A stretch of DNA of 64,000 bases from Volvox africanus (taxonomy: Eukaryota; Chlorophyta; Chlorophyceae; Chlamydomonadales; Volvocaceae), in assembly GCA_030268105.1 (NCBI GenBank), contig BSDZ01000009.1, positions 1,249,501 to 1,313,500 of the forward strand. Direction: 5' to 3'. The notes below the pieces were generated by a model. The model saw only the letters and a program-made list of their open reading frames with translations, made no database searches and had not been told where the DNA came from. Numbering within the stretch: the stretch's first letter is position 1; every line of letters starts with the position of its first letter. Positions 35,263 through 54,600 of the stretch are shown here, piece by piece. The position numbers and the translations under genes were made by a program.

Positions 35263-37752
35263 GTTTGCGAAGGCGGGATAGTTGCTCCTGTCGCGGGTCA
35301 CCTGTCGGGGCTTTACCAGCTGCTTGAGCCGCCGCGAACTGAGCTATCAGCACAAGCACAGTTGAATGATCGGCTAAAGCGCTGTACCACATGGGAGGAG
35401 CTGGCCGCGCTGCTTGAAGCAGACCTAGATATCGTCGACTTCGTTAACATAAGCACAGCTTGGACGCGACTTGCGAAGCTCTTTGGATCGACGGGATTAA
35501 ACAAGCTTAATGCACAGCCATCGATCGGGGCTCCACCTGTGCAGGATCCGGCATTTCGGCGCTTCCTCGTACAGCTCATCAACACAACGTCACAGCAACT
35601 GCGGCTGTTTGGGGTGCAGGCGCTTGCAAATGTCATGTGGGCTCTTAGCAACGCCGATTGGAAGCTGGAGCAGTATGAGCCGGCTGTGGACAAGCTGATG
35701 CATGAGTGGTGCGCAAGCGTCCACGACCGCCTTCCGGAACTTCGGCCCCCAGACGTGTCCAACATCTCCACAGCCATCGGGCGCCTGGACCACCGATGGC
35801 ATCCTGGATTCGTTATAGAGTTTTACCGCTCCGTACTACAACGACAGGATCTCCTGGAGCGCATGGATGTAACCACCCTCAATAACTTGCTGTATGGCAT
35901 GTCCCGAGCTGGCCACCGGGGGCTGATACAAATGGGTCCGGCCGCGCGCCGGGTGCTGGCGCAATACGTTGATCGCATCCTGGAGCGGTCCGATCGGGAA
36001 GCCTCGGGGCTAGTACCGTGGCGCGCTGCGCAGCTGTTATATAACTGTCACAAGTTCAAGCTACGGGTTCGATCCGACTTATACACGGTGCTTATGCCGC
36101 TGGTGGCGGAGGTGTATGCATGCGAGCCTAGCCCTCTGGACAGCTGGTCAATTAGTTTTCTCACTGCGTTTGTGGCAGCGCACCGTCGCGTGCACCCAGC
36201 CCTGCGTCCCGATCTGCGGCCGCTATACACATACGTAGAGCGCCGGCTGCCAGAGGCCTCTACCAGCCAGATGGCCATGTTGGCTCACGCATTTCGGGAT
36301 CTGGATTGCCCTCTGCCGGCGGCATTCTGGGGTCAGCTGTTTTCTCGGTACATACCGGCAGCGGCAGTGGTCCCCCTCCCGGCACCATTAGCGCCGCTGC
36401 CACAACCACTATCACCACAGCAGCAGCAGCAGCAGCAGCAGCAAGAGCAAACGATGCCTCTGCGGCAACAGCAAGTACAGCAGCGGCAGTGGCAGCCGCA
36501 TGTTTCGTTTGGTGATGTAGTCCCGCAGGTGCAGTCCCATCCGGCGGCGCAGGTGGCCCAGCTGCAGGAACAGCCACATAGCAACAGCCTCCAGCAGCTT
36601 GGGGACCACTTCAAGGGGCAGGGGCAGGGTCGTAGCCCCTCGTTTATGCAGGCGCAGCAGAGGCAGCACTCCTCGCCAAATCGGCAACAGCCAGATCAGT
36701 TGCGGATGGAGAGTTACCAGCAGCCTGCACAGGCGCAGCTGCAGCAGCAGAAGCGGGCGAGTTGCCAGTCGCGTGGTGAAGTAGTGACAGCGCCAGAGCT
36801 GCATGGAACACCACACATGCACCGGCCTGCTGCTTCTCCCCATTCCGCGTTGTCTCACCATTACCCGCCGTCGCCGCATCAAAAGCTTCGGCGGTCGCTG
36901 ACGACACAGTCTTATCCTATGGAAGGGTCTGACTGGCTGCTACAGCAACTGCCAGAGAAGCTGCAGCAGCCACCGTTACCGCAGCGCCATTCTCAAATGG
37001 GCTTACCGCACCGCGGGGAACTGCTGCCATCACAGCTGGAACAGCAGGACGCTTTGAGCATTTCCGTGTGCCATCTGCAACAACAACAACAACAACAACA
37101 GCAGCAGCAGCAGCAGCAGCAACAACAACAGCAACAACAGAAGCCCCTTGGACAGATGCCGCCGCAGCGACAAGAACAGGATCAGCAGCACATGCCATTG
37201 CCGCAGCAGCAGCTTCAAGGACTCTATCCTCATCCACATTCACATCCACACCCTTACTCCAACCCTCACTCACAACCCCGTCCGCACATTCACCCACTTC
37301 TACATCCGCGTCCGCACCGTTCCCAGTCCGGACACCGATCCTCACAACCTGGCACGGCGTCGGCTGCCTCCTGGGCACCGGCCGAGATGTCTCCCGTGAG
37401 TGAGGCAACAACAGTGGTTGCAGCCAGAGCGACGGCGGAGGGAACAATAGCGGCGGTCCACGATGACCTCACCGAGCCCCGCACGCTCCACTTCGTGTGC
37501 TGGCAAGCGGCTAAGGCAGGCATCCTGCCGCCGCGCGCCTTCTTGCGGCTCTACGTGAACCGGGTGCCGCAGTGGCTGGTGCACTCAGCCGATGACACGG
37601 AGGTGGCGCAGGCGGTAGAGACACTGAAGTTGCTGAGGTGGGTGCCGCGAAGGGAGCTGCGGGAGATGCTGTGCACCACGCTGAAGCGCCGCGAGGCGAC
37701 GTCGCGTCTGCCCATGCGGTCGTTGCTGCATTGGGTTCGGACGCAGCAGTGA
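35263..37752 (+). CDS. octotricopeptide (OPR)/FASTK-like RNA-binding protein, 5' end unresolved
   Basis: Large terminal exon of 830 codons including the stop, starting after the acceptor TTCCTTATCAG. A preceding exon probably ends at 35179 (reading QIAQAAARTSATSE) and joins in phase to VCEGGIVAPVAGHLSGLY. The N-terminal half has the helical-repeat signature of volvocine OPR/FASTK-related proteins: LNDRLKRCTTWEELAALL, FGVQALANVMWALSNADW, PPDVSNISTAIGRL and MDVTTLNNLLYGMSRAGH. These proteins usually act on organelle RNA. A long Gln/His/Pro-rich insert (about 36360-37330, with Gln runs at 36420 and 37078) separates it from a conserved C-terminus, VCWQAAKAGILPPRAFLRLY to SLLHWVRTQQ. The first in-frame ATG in the exon is inside the repeats, so the true start is upstream. 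The RNA target is unknown. Confidence 0.75.
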   Translation, partial: VCEGGIVAPVAGHLSGLYQLLEPPRTELSAQAQLNDRLKRCTTWEELAALLEADLDIVDFVNISTAWTRLAKLFGSTGLNKLNAQPSIGAPPVQDPAFRRFLVQLINTTSQQLRLFGVQALANVMWALSNADWKLEQYEPAVDKLMHEWCASVHDRLPELRPPDVSNISTAIGRLDHRWHPGFVIEFYRSVLQRQDLLERMDVTTLNNLLYGMSRAGHRGLIQMGPAARRVLAQYVDRILERSDREASGLVPWRAAQLLYNCHKFKLRVRSDLYTVLMPLVAEVYACEPSPLDSWSISFLTAFVAAHRRVHPALRPDLRPLYTYVERRLPEASTSQMAMLAHAFRDLDCPLPAAFWGQLFSRYIPAAAVVPLPAPLAPLPQPLSPQQQQQQQQQEQTMPLRQQQVQQRQWQPHVSFGDVVPQVQSHPAAQVAQLQEQPHSNSLQQLGDHFKGQGQGRSPSFMQAQQRQHSSPNRQQPDQLRMESYQQPAQAQLQQQKRASCQSRGEVVTAPELHGTPHMHRPAASPHSALSHHYPPSPHQKLRRSLTTQSYPMEGSDWLLQQLPEKLQQPPLPQRHSQMGLPHRGELLPSQLEQQDALSISVCHLQQQQQQQQQQQQQQQQQQQQQKPLGQMPPQRQEQDQQHMPLPQQQLQGLYPHPHSHPHPYSNPHSQPRPHIHPLLHPRPHRSQSGHRSSQPGTASAASWAPAEMSPVSEATTVVAARATAEGTIAAVHDDLTEPRTLHFVCWQAAKAGILPPRAFLRLYVNRVPQWLVHSADDTEVAQAVETLKLLRWVPRRELREMLCTTLKRREATSRLPMRSLLHWVRTQQ

Positions 37753-39349
37753 TCGTTGGCAGGTGTGGTAGCCTTCGTGGCGGAAGGTTAAGGCGGCGGT
37801 GTGGTTCCCACCGTTCATAGGTCCTTGTTCGGAGGGAGCTATGAGGATGAGGGGTCGGTGAGGGAGAGGGCGCATGGGTGAGCATGGGGGCGAGCTCGCC
37901 GCGCTTTTGGCGCCTGTGAGTCTTGAAGTGGTATGTGGTCCGCATGGGTATACTGGGGTCAGGTGCGCGTTACCCTCCTCAGGTGGTGACGCTATCGACG
38001 ACGAACCACCCTGCCCTCTGCGACCCTGACACAGTTGCTGTATTACGCGCGTTTGTGCGGTGCTCATCGTTGCATGTGTCAGCTCTTTTATTGTCGCTGA
38101 GAAACGGTGATCGGGGGAAATATGCCGCGCAACACCTAGGTGATAGATGACATTTAGTGACATACCTGGGGGTGCGCGCGCTCGTGCTGTGGATGTTACA
38201 TTACTTGTGGCTATAGGCTAGGATTGTTGAGGCGCGGCAAAAAAATGGCATGCGCCGTTATAAAAGCCCGGCATGAAAGGTGCGTGAGTGTCCGGATGAG
38301 CAGGTGTGCACGCGACGGCTAAGAGTGTTTTCGTGTAGCAGGACAGGTGTACTTCTTATTGGACGAGAAGATGATTGAGCGTGGGAAAAGTTAGGATCTA
38401 TATGGCCTTTAGAGAGAGAGTATTAGGAAGTCGAACCACGTCGGGTACCGCTGTCAGAGTTGTGATCGGCAAGAAGGAACCTTGCGCTGATCGGCGTCAT
38501 ACTTCTTTCGGCTGCCGCTGCTGAATGTGGTAGGTGCAGCGACTTATCTTGTTACGCCAGTAGGCTGACGCGTATTTAGGGGATGGTTGATGCCGATAAG
38601 GCACCACGCGTTAGTTATAATGCTAATTGTTGCTTGCGTGGACGCTGATGCAAGAATCGCCAAGCAGGGCGAACGAGTGCGATTGGGGAACCGGGCTCCA
38701 AAGCAAAGCAAAGTCGTGCGAGATGTACGTTGTTGATCGATCCCTCACATGTTCGCGCAGTGGCTATGCGTTGATGTGCGTGTGCTCCACGATGGACTAC
38801 AGCACGCACTCATTTTTATATGTAACAGTATTGTAACAAATGTGAAACGTGAATGTGATGGTTCTGTACGGCACAAAAACTATTAATTTTATACAAGCAC
38901 CATCGCACAGTTCCTGGCAGTAAATGCCGCAGTCAAAGGAGGAAGACAGACACGTCACCAACATCAACAGGATAGCGCTTATGTGCAGCGCCCACTCCTC
39001 ACCATCGCTCACAAAACTGGCGATCCCTGTATTAGAGCACCCCAAAGGTCAAGCGAGCATAATGCTGATATAGTCGCCTTGGCCAACTATTCCACCCCGT
39101 CAGGCCACCTGGCCACTCCCCAACCAAAATTAAAATTCCGCGGTCAGAATGCACCCTTATCGCCACCTCGCTTTGCGTAACGACTCATTTAACCTGCGTA
39201 AGTGGTCGGATACCCCCCTGATTTTGCCGGAAGCTCGGCATCGGCCACGATGCCCCATGGAGCCGTCGACCTGGTCCCCACCCCCGCCATCGTGTAGTTG
39301 AATTCTGTAACCGCAATGCATTGCAGCATAGTCTGCCGGGAAAGGGCCG
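37753..39349. other. convergent intergenic region
   Basis: Between the OPR-like gene (+) and TIM9 (-). I see no gene; it probably contains both 3' untranslated regions. Confidence 0.5.
38821..38836 (+). promoter_or_regulatory. two TGTAA polyadenylation signal candidates
   Basis: TGTAA at 38821-38825 and 38832-38836, about 1.07 kb past the OPR-like stop. No earlier candidate was noticed. Confidence 0.3.
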
Positions 39350-40008
39350 TTATTTCCCTTGCGAGCCTGCCGCCGCCGCTGCTGCAGCGGCAGCCGCCGC
39401 CTGCTGCTCCATCTGCGAGAAAAACTCTTGGAACCGCATTCCCACACGTGCTGTGACGTGCATGAACTTCTCACAGCATTTAGCCACGCACTGCGAGGGA
39501 AATGGAGGGGTTGGAGAGGGAGGGAACCAGCATATCTGCATGTGTCTGTGATCACAGCGATAGTGGAATGGAACCGTGGGCCTTGACGGCCGTAGGCTGC
39601 CACGCCTCACTGTTCATGGAGAATCGCCCACGTGCCCAAGTGACTACAAGACAATTGTTTGGAAGCTCAAAGATTGCGTCGGGGTTTTAAGTCGAGCAGT
39701 CCCTGTACCGGTGTCTTAACGACCGCGTTTCGGCGGCGGCGGTTACCCACCTGCTCCTCCTTCGCTGTAAGCGCCTTGCTGCGCATGTCCTCCACGCACT
39801 CCTTGAAGCATCTTTCGACTAGTCGATTATACATTTTTAAACTGCATGCATGGAAATATCCGTTATCCGACCGGGAAATGGGTCGCTTGTAAGCTGGCCG
39901 CCTTTTCGTGACGCACCTATCGCGGACCTGCATCTGCTCCAATGCCGCCCCAAGCGCCATTTTGGCATCGTCTGGAAGATCTTGCACGGAGTCTAGAGGG
40001 AAGTTCAT
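39350..40008 (-). CDS. TIM9: TIM9, small Tim chaperone of the mitochondrial intermembrane space
   Basis: Forms a hexamer with Tim10 that escorts hydrophobic carrier precursors across the intermembrane space to TIM22. Three exons: 39917-40008, 39751-39841 and 39350-39490, giving 107 aa. The start MNFPLDSVQDLPDD leads into ALEQMQVRD, then SLKMYNRLVERCFKECVEDM, then CVAKCCEKFMHVTARVGMRF. The twin CX3C motif is C42/C46 and C62/C66 with 15 residues between, as required for two disulphides. SLKMYNxLVERCF and the QMQVRD helix are Tim9-specific rather than Tim10 or Tim13. The odd feature is an 11-residue Ala run before the terminal GSQGK, absent from typical Tim9. Divergent from ALDH22 with about 210 bp between starts. 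Confidence 0.93.
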
Positions 40009-40220
40009 CTTAGCGAACAAGCCCAACACGTCAACAACCGCCTATTAAATTTAAGAGTGTTTTGAACTTTATGATAGACTATGAACACATTTAGTTGTTG
40101 CAGTGCAAATTGCATAAATGTACTATACAAGTACGGCTTTGGCGCGGTGTTTTTGACACAGGCGTCGATCGATTCAATATTTTACTACATTTTGACTTAC
40201 AGACGCTTAGATCGCACTCA
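40009..40220. promoter_or_regulatory. presumed bidirectional promoter of TIM9 and ALDH22
   Basis: 212 bp separate the two start codons. No element can be assigned by eye, but both 5' leaders must lie here. An in-leader 3' splice site (TTACAG at 40197-40202) may mean ALDH22 has a 5'UTR intron. Confidence 0.5.
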
Positions 40221-47668
<7,448 letters not shown>

Positions 47669-48856
47669 ATGAAGGGGAGTCGGAGAAGGGTCAACCCAGA
47701 TTTCATCCAGCCCCATGGCCGTTGCTTGGGAGGTTAGGTAGAACGGTGGACCCAGGCATTTTACAGGTATACACGGGCGGTGCTTAGGAGGTAGAAAATG
47801 ACGTGTATGAGCAAGAGAATGCTGGAGCGCCGTGCCCGTAGCCAAGCACCTGTACGTGATTTCCAGTATGGAATATGGGGGTAGTGGGGGTTTCTGGTGA
47901 CGGTGATGGGCTGGGGATGTGTCAGGGATGTTTTCATGCGAGGAATGGCATTTTCTTAGCCGTGATGATGATCTGTATTGGTTGATTTGACGTGGAAGCA
48001 AATCCCTTAACGCCATCCCTCGTGGGCTCTTCGCTTCGTTGCGGTTGTGAGTGCAGAAGGAGAACAAAGCGAGTGGCGGCTAGGTCATCTAAGCTGCTAG
48101 TGTTGGACTTCGAAGTGACGTGTCGGTTACGTCAGGGTAGTAAATTCTATTCCAGCGACCGCAGTTACGTTATATGGCCTACGCAGAGCTCATGCCGGTC
48201 AGGGATGCGTGCCGGATTTGGACGATGGTGCTCTGGATTTTGTGGGCATTTCGACGAGGTGACCTTTTATGGAAGGAGGCTGCCTCGTCGTCTAGTCTGC
48301 TAAGGAAGCAGCACGCAAGAAGAGTCCGCGGAAGTGATGTGGGGGAAGTGGTAGCTCTCGGAGCCTTCGCTTGAGTGTGTGCGTGCGTGCGCGTGTGTGT
48401 TTAGGGGTTTTAACGGTTTCGGGTGTGTGTGTGTGCACTACTGCATGCCAGCCCAGCGCGCAAGCGTGGTTGTGCATTTTCGTCCTCACATCTGATCCTG
48501 GTTATCTTGTGATCTCCCAAGAGCTCCTTTCGACATATCTTATCCCTAAATCTATGCTATGCCAACTTGAAGGAAACAATCAGCCTGCTGCTGCATCGTA
48601 CATGACCGAAAAAACGTTGGGATGCAGTGTTACAAGCAGCTGGTCGCGTGCGTCACTGAACCAATCTGACACACCTCAGGTGCCAGACAGACAAGGAGAA
48701 CCCCAGACGCCGTAAGCAGTCTGAAGGTCCCGATGTGACCGGGATCGAACCTCGTCATCAGTTAATACTCTTCATAAGGTGAACCTACTTACATAGGGTG
48801 AACTTAAGTAACCTAAGGTAGACCTTAAGTAACCTACACCTTCACATTAAAACAAT
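47669..48856. other. intergenic between ALDH22 and tRNA-Asp
   Basis: No gene recognised. It includes GT-rich simple sequence near 48370-48440 and a tRNA-like T-arm fragment near 48738-48765. Confidence 0.5.
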
Positions 48857-48959
48857 CGCCGTCACGGGGAATCGAACCCCGGCCTCCCGCGAACCACGTA
48901 CTTCAGTTATGACTGTAGCATTTGACAGGCGGGGATACTGACCACTATACGATGACGAC
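48857..48959 (-). tRNA. tRNA-Asp (anticodon GTC) with a 31-nt intron
   Basis: Reading the minus strand, the acceptor GTCGTCA pairs with TGACGGC, followed by discriminator G. The D-arm has TATAGTGGTCAGTAT, the anticodon stem is CCCGC/GCGGG with loop CTGTCAC, and the T-arm is GCCGGGGTTCGATTCCCCG-like. Anticodon GTC decodes Asp. The loop is split after A37 by a 31-nt insert at 48892-48922, the canonical site for nuclear tRNA introns. The mature length would be 72 nt. The 3' CCA is not encoded, as expected for a nuclear gene. Confidence 0.93.
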
Positions 48960-51677
48960 TCATGCAAAACTTCAGACTTCAGGAAATCTATATAACAGTA
49001 TGGCTTGTTAGGCCAAGCGGCCGACACGCAGCGCGCTTTAAATCAAATATGGGTAAACCATCCTCGCGCATAGCTGTAAATTTTTCGTTACGTGCAGTGA
49101 TTTTCGCCAACTGGGGAAACGAAAAACCTCGGTAGCGATTTTTCTGAGGAGCCGTTGCCAGTTTCCGCAAAGGACAATGCGTTGATTGTTAGCTTATTCA
49201 GCGCTGTTATTCCACCACATGATTATGTCTTGTCTTTCAAGAAAATAACTTCGCTTTCTTCTTCGAAGGTTCGGCTTCGTTATAGCAAGTTACGCTTTCG
49301 ATAATATCGCAACATGATTTGCAACAATGTCGTACAATATTTTGCGCCTACATAAGCGCCGCTTACAGCAACTCTTCAACCCCGGTTCATTTGTATGCAT
49401 TTGGGTATGCCGTGTACATCGATTGCGAGACTAGGTATAACCTTTTATAACAGTCCCAGCCCTACTAGGTTGTCGAACTCTGACACGGATGTCGGCGTGG
49501 GTTTCAATAACGTTAAACACGTCCAAACAAGAAAAAACATAAGTTTTTCCATCATAAAGGATAACGCAAACATAAGTGGGCGAGAACAACGGAAATTCAC
49601 TAGCGTTCTGTAACCTTTTGTGTTTCGGATGAAGTGTCTGTTGTTTCGAGTAGTGGTGGGTTAGCGTTGATAAGCAGCAAGCTACTGGCGACGTATCGGC
49701 TACAGTTTTCAAACAGTGTTAAGGCAACATCTCTGGGGTCGCTTGCGGTCTGGGCGTCAAGTCAGAATACCTAGCCGTGCGTACCGAGATTGACGGTGTA
49801 AGGAAATGTTCCTAAATGAATTGATTTGACGGATAGGGCAAATTGAATCCGGGACAACCCTTGTGAATTCAAACATAATCTTCTCATGTTTTTAAGGACT
49901 AGGATTTTATAAACAGCATGGATTGTGACTGGCAATCTTATTTACTTCATGTCCGCTTTGTAGATACCTTTTCAGTTGCTTCAGTATTGTTTCATTCACC
50001 TCATCAACTGACTACTGGAAAAATATAACCGCAAATACAACGGTAAGTTTTGCCTGGTGCATCGTGCAGAATTGAGCCAACTTTTGCGAAGTACAACTTC
50101 TATACTTGCTGGAGGACTTTCTGTAGTAAATCCTGAAATACATGTACATAGCTTTCATTCATAAGGACCGGAAGCATCCTCATCCCCCGGGCCTCCCTCC
50201 CGGGAACCCTCGGGAACGCTTAGCACCGGGAATCGGATCCAAGCAACCGACTAATGCAGCTTGCGCCCCATCCCTGGCACTCCATCAGTTTCGCCAGGAG
50301 CCTGCTGGACGAAAACAACTTAACCTAACTTTGCATTCAAAAACACAGCACTCACATCTATCTATCTTATCGAGCTCTGCCAGCCCTTTCATGGGGTCAG
50401 TGCTTGCACAACAAATCAATATCCCTGTCCTGCAAATGACCAACGTGATAGCGATCTCAATGTGCAGTTGTTCGGTGTTGTCCTCGTATCGCGCATTCTC
50501 CAGCGCCGCAACCCTCCAAAGAGGTCTGAGGTTTCATACTGGCCGCTTCTCCACGGACCTTCCATATTGTATTGTAACTGTAAAACTGTAAAAAGTTACA
50601 GTGGCCTTTGTAATGGAATCGGCGGTGGGCCAACGTGCCGTCCTCCCTACGTCCGAAGTTGTGATACAGAGTGTGATATTGGGATACGGATATATAAATG
50701 TCCGGTGACACCGTAAGGTGCTTGTCGGTACCTTTGAAATCCGGGTTGTGCTGTAGGGCGATACATACCAGCTGATAAATCGCCCTTCAGGTTTTTGGTG
50801 CTTTATTGCTGCTGGAGGTACATTCCGCTAGAGTACAAATCCACGAACATAGAGATCAATACATGTGAAGTATTTTTGTACCGTTGTACATCCCATTTTC
50901 AAAATGCTGACATTTTCTTAACCAAGGTACACCGTCAGATGTGCCATAAGGTTATGTGTGTATGGTATGATGAAGGACACCGGGTTGCAACCACGTGGGA
51001 CACACCAGGTTGTCTTGAAATCCTGTGTGCATACTGGTGTAGGCTATGCATGGCGCAATTTTGGCTTTGCGTGCTATCTAGTAGTAAGTATCGGGCGACA
51101 CTGCATTTGCTTCAGGATCCTCTTTTTCCTATAGCTTGAGAAATGCAAATGGATTCACGCAAAATACTCCCCGGCTCTTCATGCGTTATATGCTATTGAC
51201 TTTTATTGAGCGACGAGATTGTGCGGTTAATTTTAGTGTACGATCTTTCGTACGCATATAGGCAGCGTCCAAGACTGCGGCGACAAGAAAGCGCTTTGAC
51301 AGGAGTGTCGCAGCCTTGTCCGGTGTGTTTACTTGGGCAAGTCAGTTCGGTAAATCTGGGTGCTTGTAACGATATCCGTGAATTCTCATATCAGGCATAT
51401 TAATGCAGTTCAGCGGCAGCATCTCGAAGTACACGGAGAGCTGTTTGGTGATCATGTGCCACAGTGCTGCCACAGCGGCTGCAGGGATATCCCCGCTCTT
51501 AACACACTCCCACCACGAGCAGGACAGCACCAGTACGCACGGGTCGCAGCGTTGCTGGGGCTCCGTTCCATTCGTTTTTTCGTTAGGCAGACCTACCATG
51601 CGGGAATCTCGCACGCACGCCAATAAGAAACACAGTGCGCTGGATCTCCCTGTCTGCCGATCAGTTCCCATTGCCGC
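48960..51677. other. intergenic, no confident gene
   Basis: AT-richer stretch with only short frames (longest 50142-50591, +, with no domain or splice support). The 3' part presumably holds the 3'UTR of the helicase gene. Confidence 0.5.
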
Positions 51678-54600
51678 CTAACGCCCACCCTTGGTCCCAC
51701 CTGCACCCCGTCCCTTGTTGCCGGCCCCAGCGCCACCAGGCGGCCTGCCTTTCCCACGCTCCGAATTCCGTCTCTGCAACCGCTCCTCTAAAAGCGCAAA
51801 TCGCGCAGCACCACGGACGGGGCCCCGCAAGGATGGTTTCGCCGCTGCCTCTCCCCTGCTTGCACCTTTCTCTCCGGCCTTGCCGCCCGTCCCCGTCCTT
51901 GTCCTCGTCCGCGCAGCAGCGACACGCAGTTTAGCCATGCCTTTAGTCCCCAGCACTGCCTCTGCCTCGCGGACCTTGACGTTGGCCTTCTCTCGCTGCA
52001 ACGTCGCCATCTATGAGGAAAGGTGCAGACAGCGACAAAGTCACCACCCCGAACGGGGAGGTGAGAGGGTGCGGCGGGTTAAGAATCCAGCAGGAAGGAG
52101 AAGAAGTCCCATCTTAATTCCTTAATCAAGAACGGTAGAGATTTCCAACGCGGTGAAGATCCCCAGCTCCCGGACGACAACCTCTCGGCCGACTCCGGCT
52201 CTTCATCACGATACATGCGACACAACACGTAGTGCAAGACATCGCAGGGGCCCTGCACGAGATTGATAGATAGATAGATAGATGGATAGACAGATAGATA
52301 GATAGGTATGCAAATAGATATAGATAAAGAGAGACGGCGATGAGACTCTCACCTGTGACGGTGGCAGCACTTCCTTTTCTGCACTGATTGCATCGAGCGG
52401 CTCATCTCGCTCCAACGCGTACTCTATCCGCTGTGCCAGCACCTTGTCGCGTTTGGACACAATTGAAGTAATCTTCCCGTTATTACCGGCCCGAGCCGTG
52501 CGGCCCGTGCGGTGCAGATAGTCCACTGAGCTATTAGGGAAGTCGAAGTTGACGACGTGATCCACAGTGCCCGGAAAGTCAAGACCCCGGGCTGCGAGGT
52601 CTGTGGCAATCATGATGGGCTGGTGGCCGCCGGAGGAGGTGGATGCAGCGGCGAAGGTAGCCATGGACTCCTGATCATGGAGGAGGAAGGGGAGGTGTGG
52701 GGAATAGGTAAAGAGCAGGGAGGGCGGGAAGGGAAGGCGGGGAAGTGGCAGGGGAAACAGGAGCAGGAGCAGGGAAGAGGGGCAGGGAAGGCGGAGAAAC
52801 TTCTGCTGACGAGTACAATCATTACGCTGGTTGGATGATGGCGGCTGGCCTCGCTGACAGGGAGAGGAGAGGGGGTGGGAAAGGGGTAGGGGGACCGTCT
52901 ACCTCCATGCTGCTTGCGCACGCATTGAGGTCACGGTGCTTGGCCCGCAATAGAGGCCCCTTTTTGACTCCACTCCTGACTGCCGCCCTTTGGGCTCCTA
53001 ACACTCATTCGATCCATGTATCCGTCGTTATACTCTCCAGCCCCTGCCCAGAGACACCTCCGGCCCGTTCCCAGGGACACCATCCTCACCTGGCGCTCCT
53101 CTGGCGGCATTTCCCCGTGATAACAGACACACGGCAGCCCCTCCTCGCGGGCAAAGTGCTCCACTGCTCGGCAGCTGTCCACCGTGTTGCAAAATACCAG
53201 GACCTTCTGGGCACGGCGACTGTCGGCACCCAAGATCTGACGGGGCGCGTTGCGACGGGGCCACATCGGGGAAGCAGCCGAGGCTCCCCACCATGGAGGG
53301 GAGGAGCGCGAAAGCAAAAACATCAATAAGCAAGACGTCTTGAAATGAGTCCAGGGGAAAGGGCGTCTTTTTGTCGGAGGTTCGGAGAGGCTAGTGGAAG
53401 TTGGGGTATCGTACCATTAAAAAACGCTAGATGAACCTCATGAAACTGGAAGTTGGCCTGCAAAATGATGATCAGCTTACCTATGCCTTCCCAATACATT
53501 GCTCTTTGGAATGAGCCACCATGGGATCACTGCCTGCTGTACGAAGCCTCCCATTTTCTACCTTTTTTCGTGCAACCCGCAGCTCGTGGCTTTGTCTCTC
53601 CCGCTTCATGCCAATCGTTTCGCCTTTCCCCCCCTTTTCCCTCTACCTCCCTCCTCTGCCTCTCACCTCCGCTAGCAGCTGCAACTTGTTGGCCCCTGGG
53701 GGGAGTGTCAAGAATTGGTGGGAGCTGCCGCTAACGGCGCGGTGGAGGGTGGCGGTCTGTGGGCGACAAAGGGGCCCGCAGAAGAGTGCATCGAACTGAT
53801 TGACTGAAACCACATCACCATATGCAGCGAGCACCTATGTCACAGAACAGGTCATGGAAGCAGCTCCTTCCCGAGAATCATAAGCTTCAGCGTTCTGTAG
53901 TCCGTTGCTTTTAGAACCCCCTTTTCTTTTTCCCGCCCCTTCGTCCACTTCCCTCCTCCCGGAGACTCCTTCCAAGCCTCCCGCTTCCTCCCCTTTTTCT
54001 TTGTGTAACCCACAGCTTCTGGCTTCGTCCCGCTTACCTCATGCCGGTTGCCAGCAGTCAAAACACCCTAACCATATCGCATCCTCGCGTACCCAAACAT
54101 GCATCTCGTCCACATCTTCCCCAGAGTTGAAGTTCACCCTCATGCCGACAACAAACCCGAAAGTGCCGAATGGGAACAACGCAGAGCAGAAGACCCATAC
54201 ACGCACCTTGAGCTCCTTCGCGTCCGGCACCAGCTCCCGAATGGCCCTCTGCACCTGTTTGGTGATTGTGGCACTGACGAGCAGCACGTGGGCCGGGTCG
54301 GGCTTGGAGCGCAGTGGAGCGAGGATGGCCGCCACCTCCTCTCCCCAGCCCTGACCAAATACCGTGTCTGCCTCGTCGACTACCTGGAGATGCAACAGGA
54401 CCGACACCGGGGGACGGGGGGTATGGAGCAGGACGGGAGAGAACGGGGAAGAGTTGAGGGCAATCCGTAAGAAATGAAGGACACGTGGGTTTTAAGCCGC
54501 TTTCAACCTCTGAGCCACGTTATATTGTTCGCCTGCCAAAAAGCGCCACGTGGCTAGGAGCCACGCAACCATGACCCTTCTGACAGACCCTTCCATTTCT

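Noticed and set aside
36306..37403. Alternate-frame Ala/Thr and Leu-rich ORFs over the OPR-like gene
   Set aside because: Frame-shifted readings of CAG/CAA repeats in the real coding frame.
48735..48766. Second tRNA-like T-arm (GGGATCGAACC) next to tRNA-Asp
   Set aside because: The T-stem does not pair (three mismatches of five) and no other arms are present; at most a tRNA relic.
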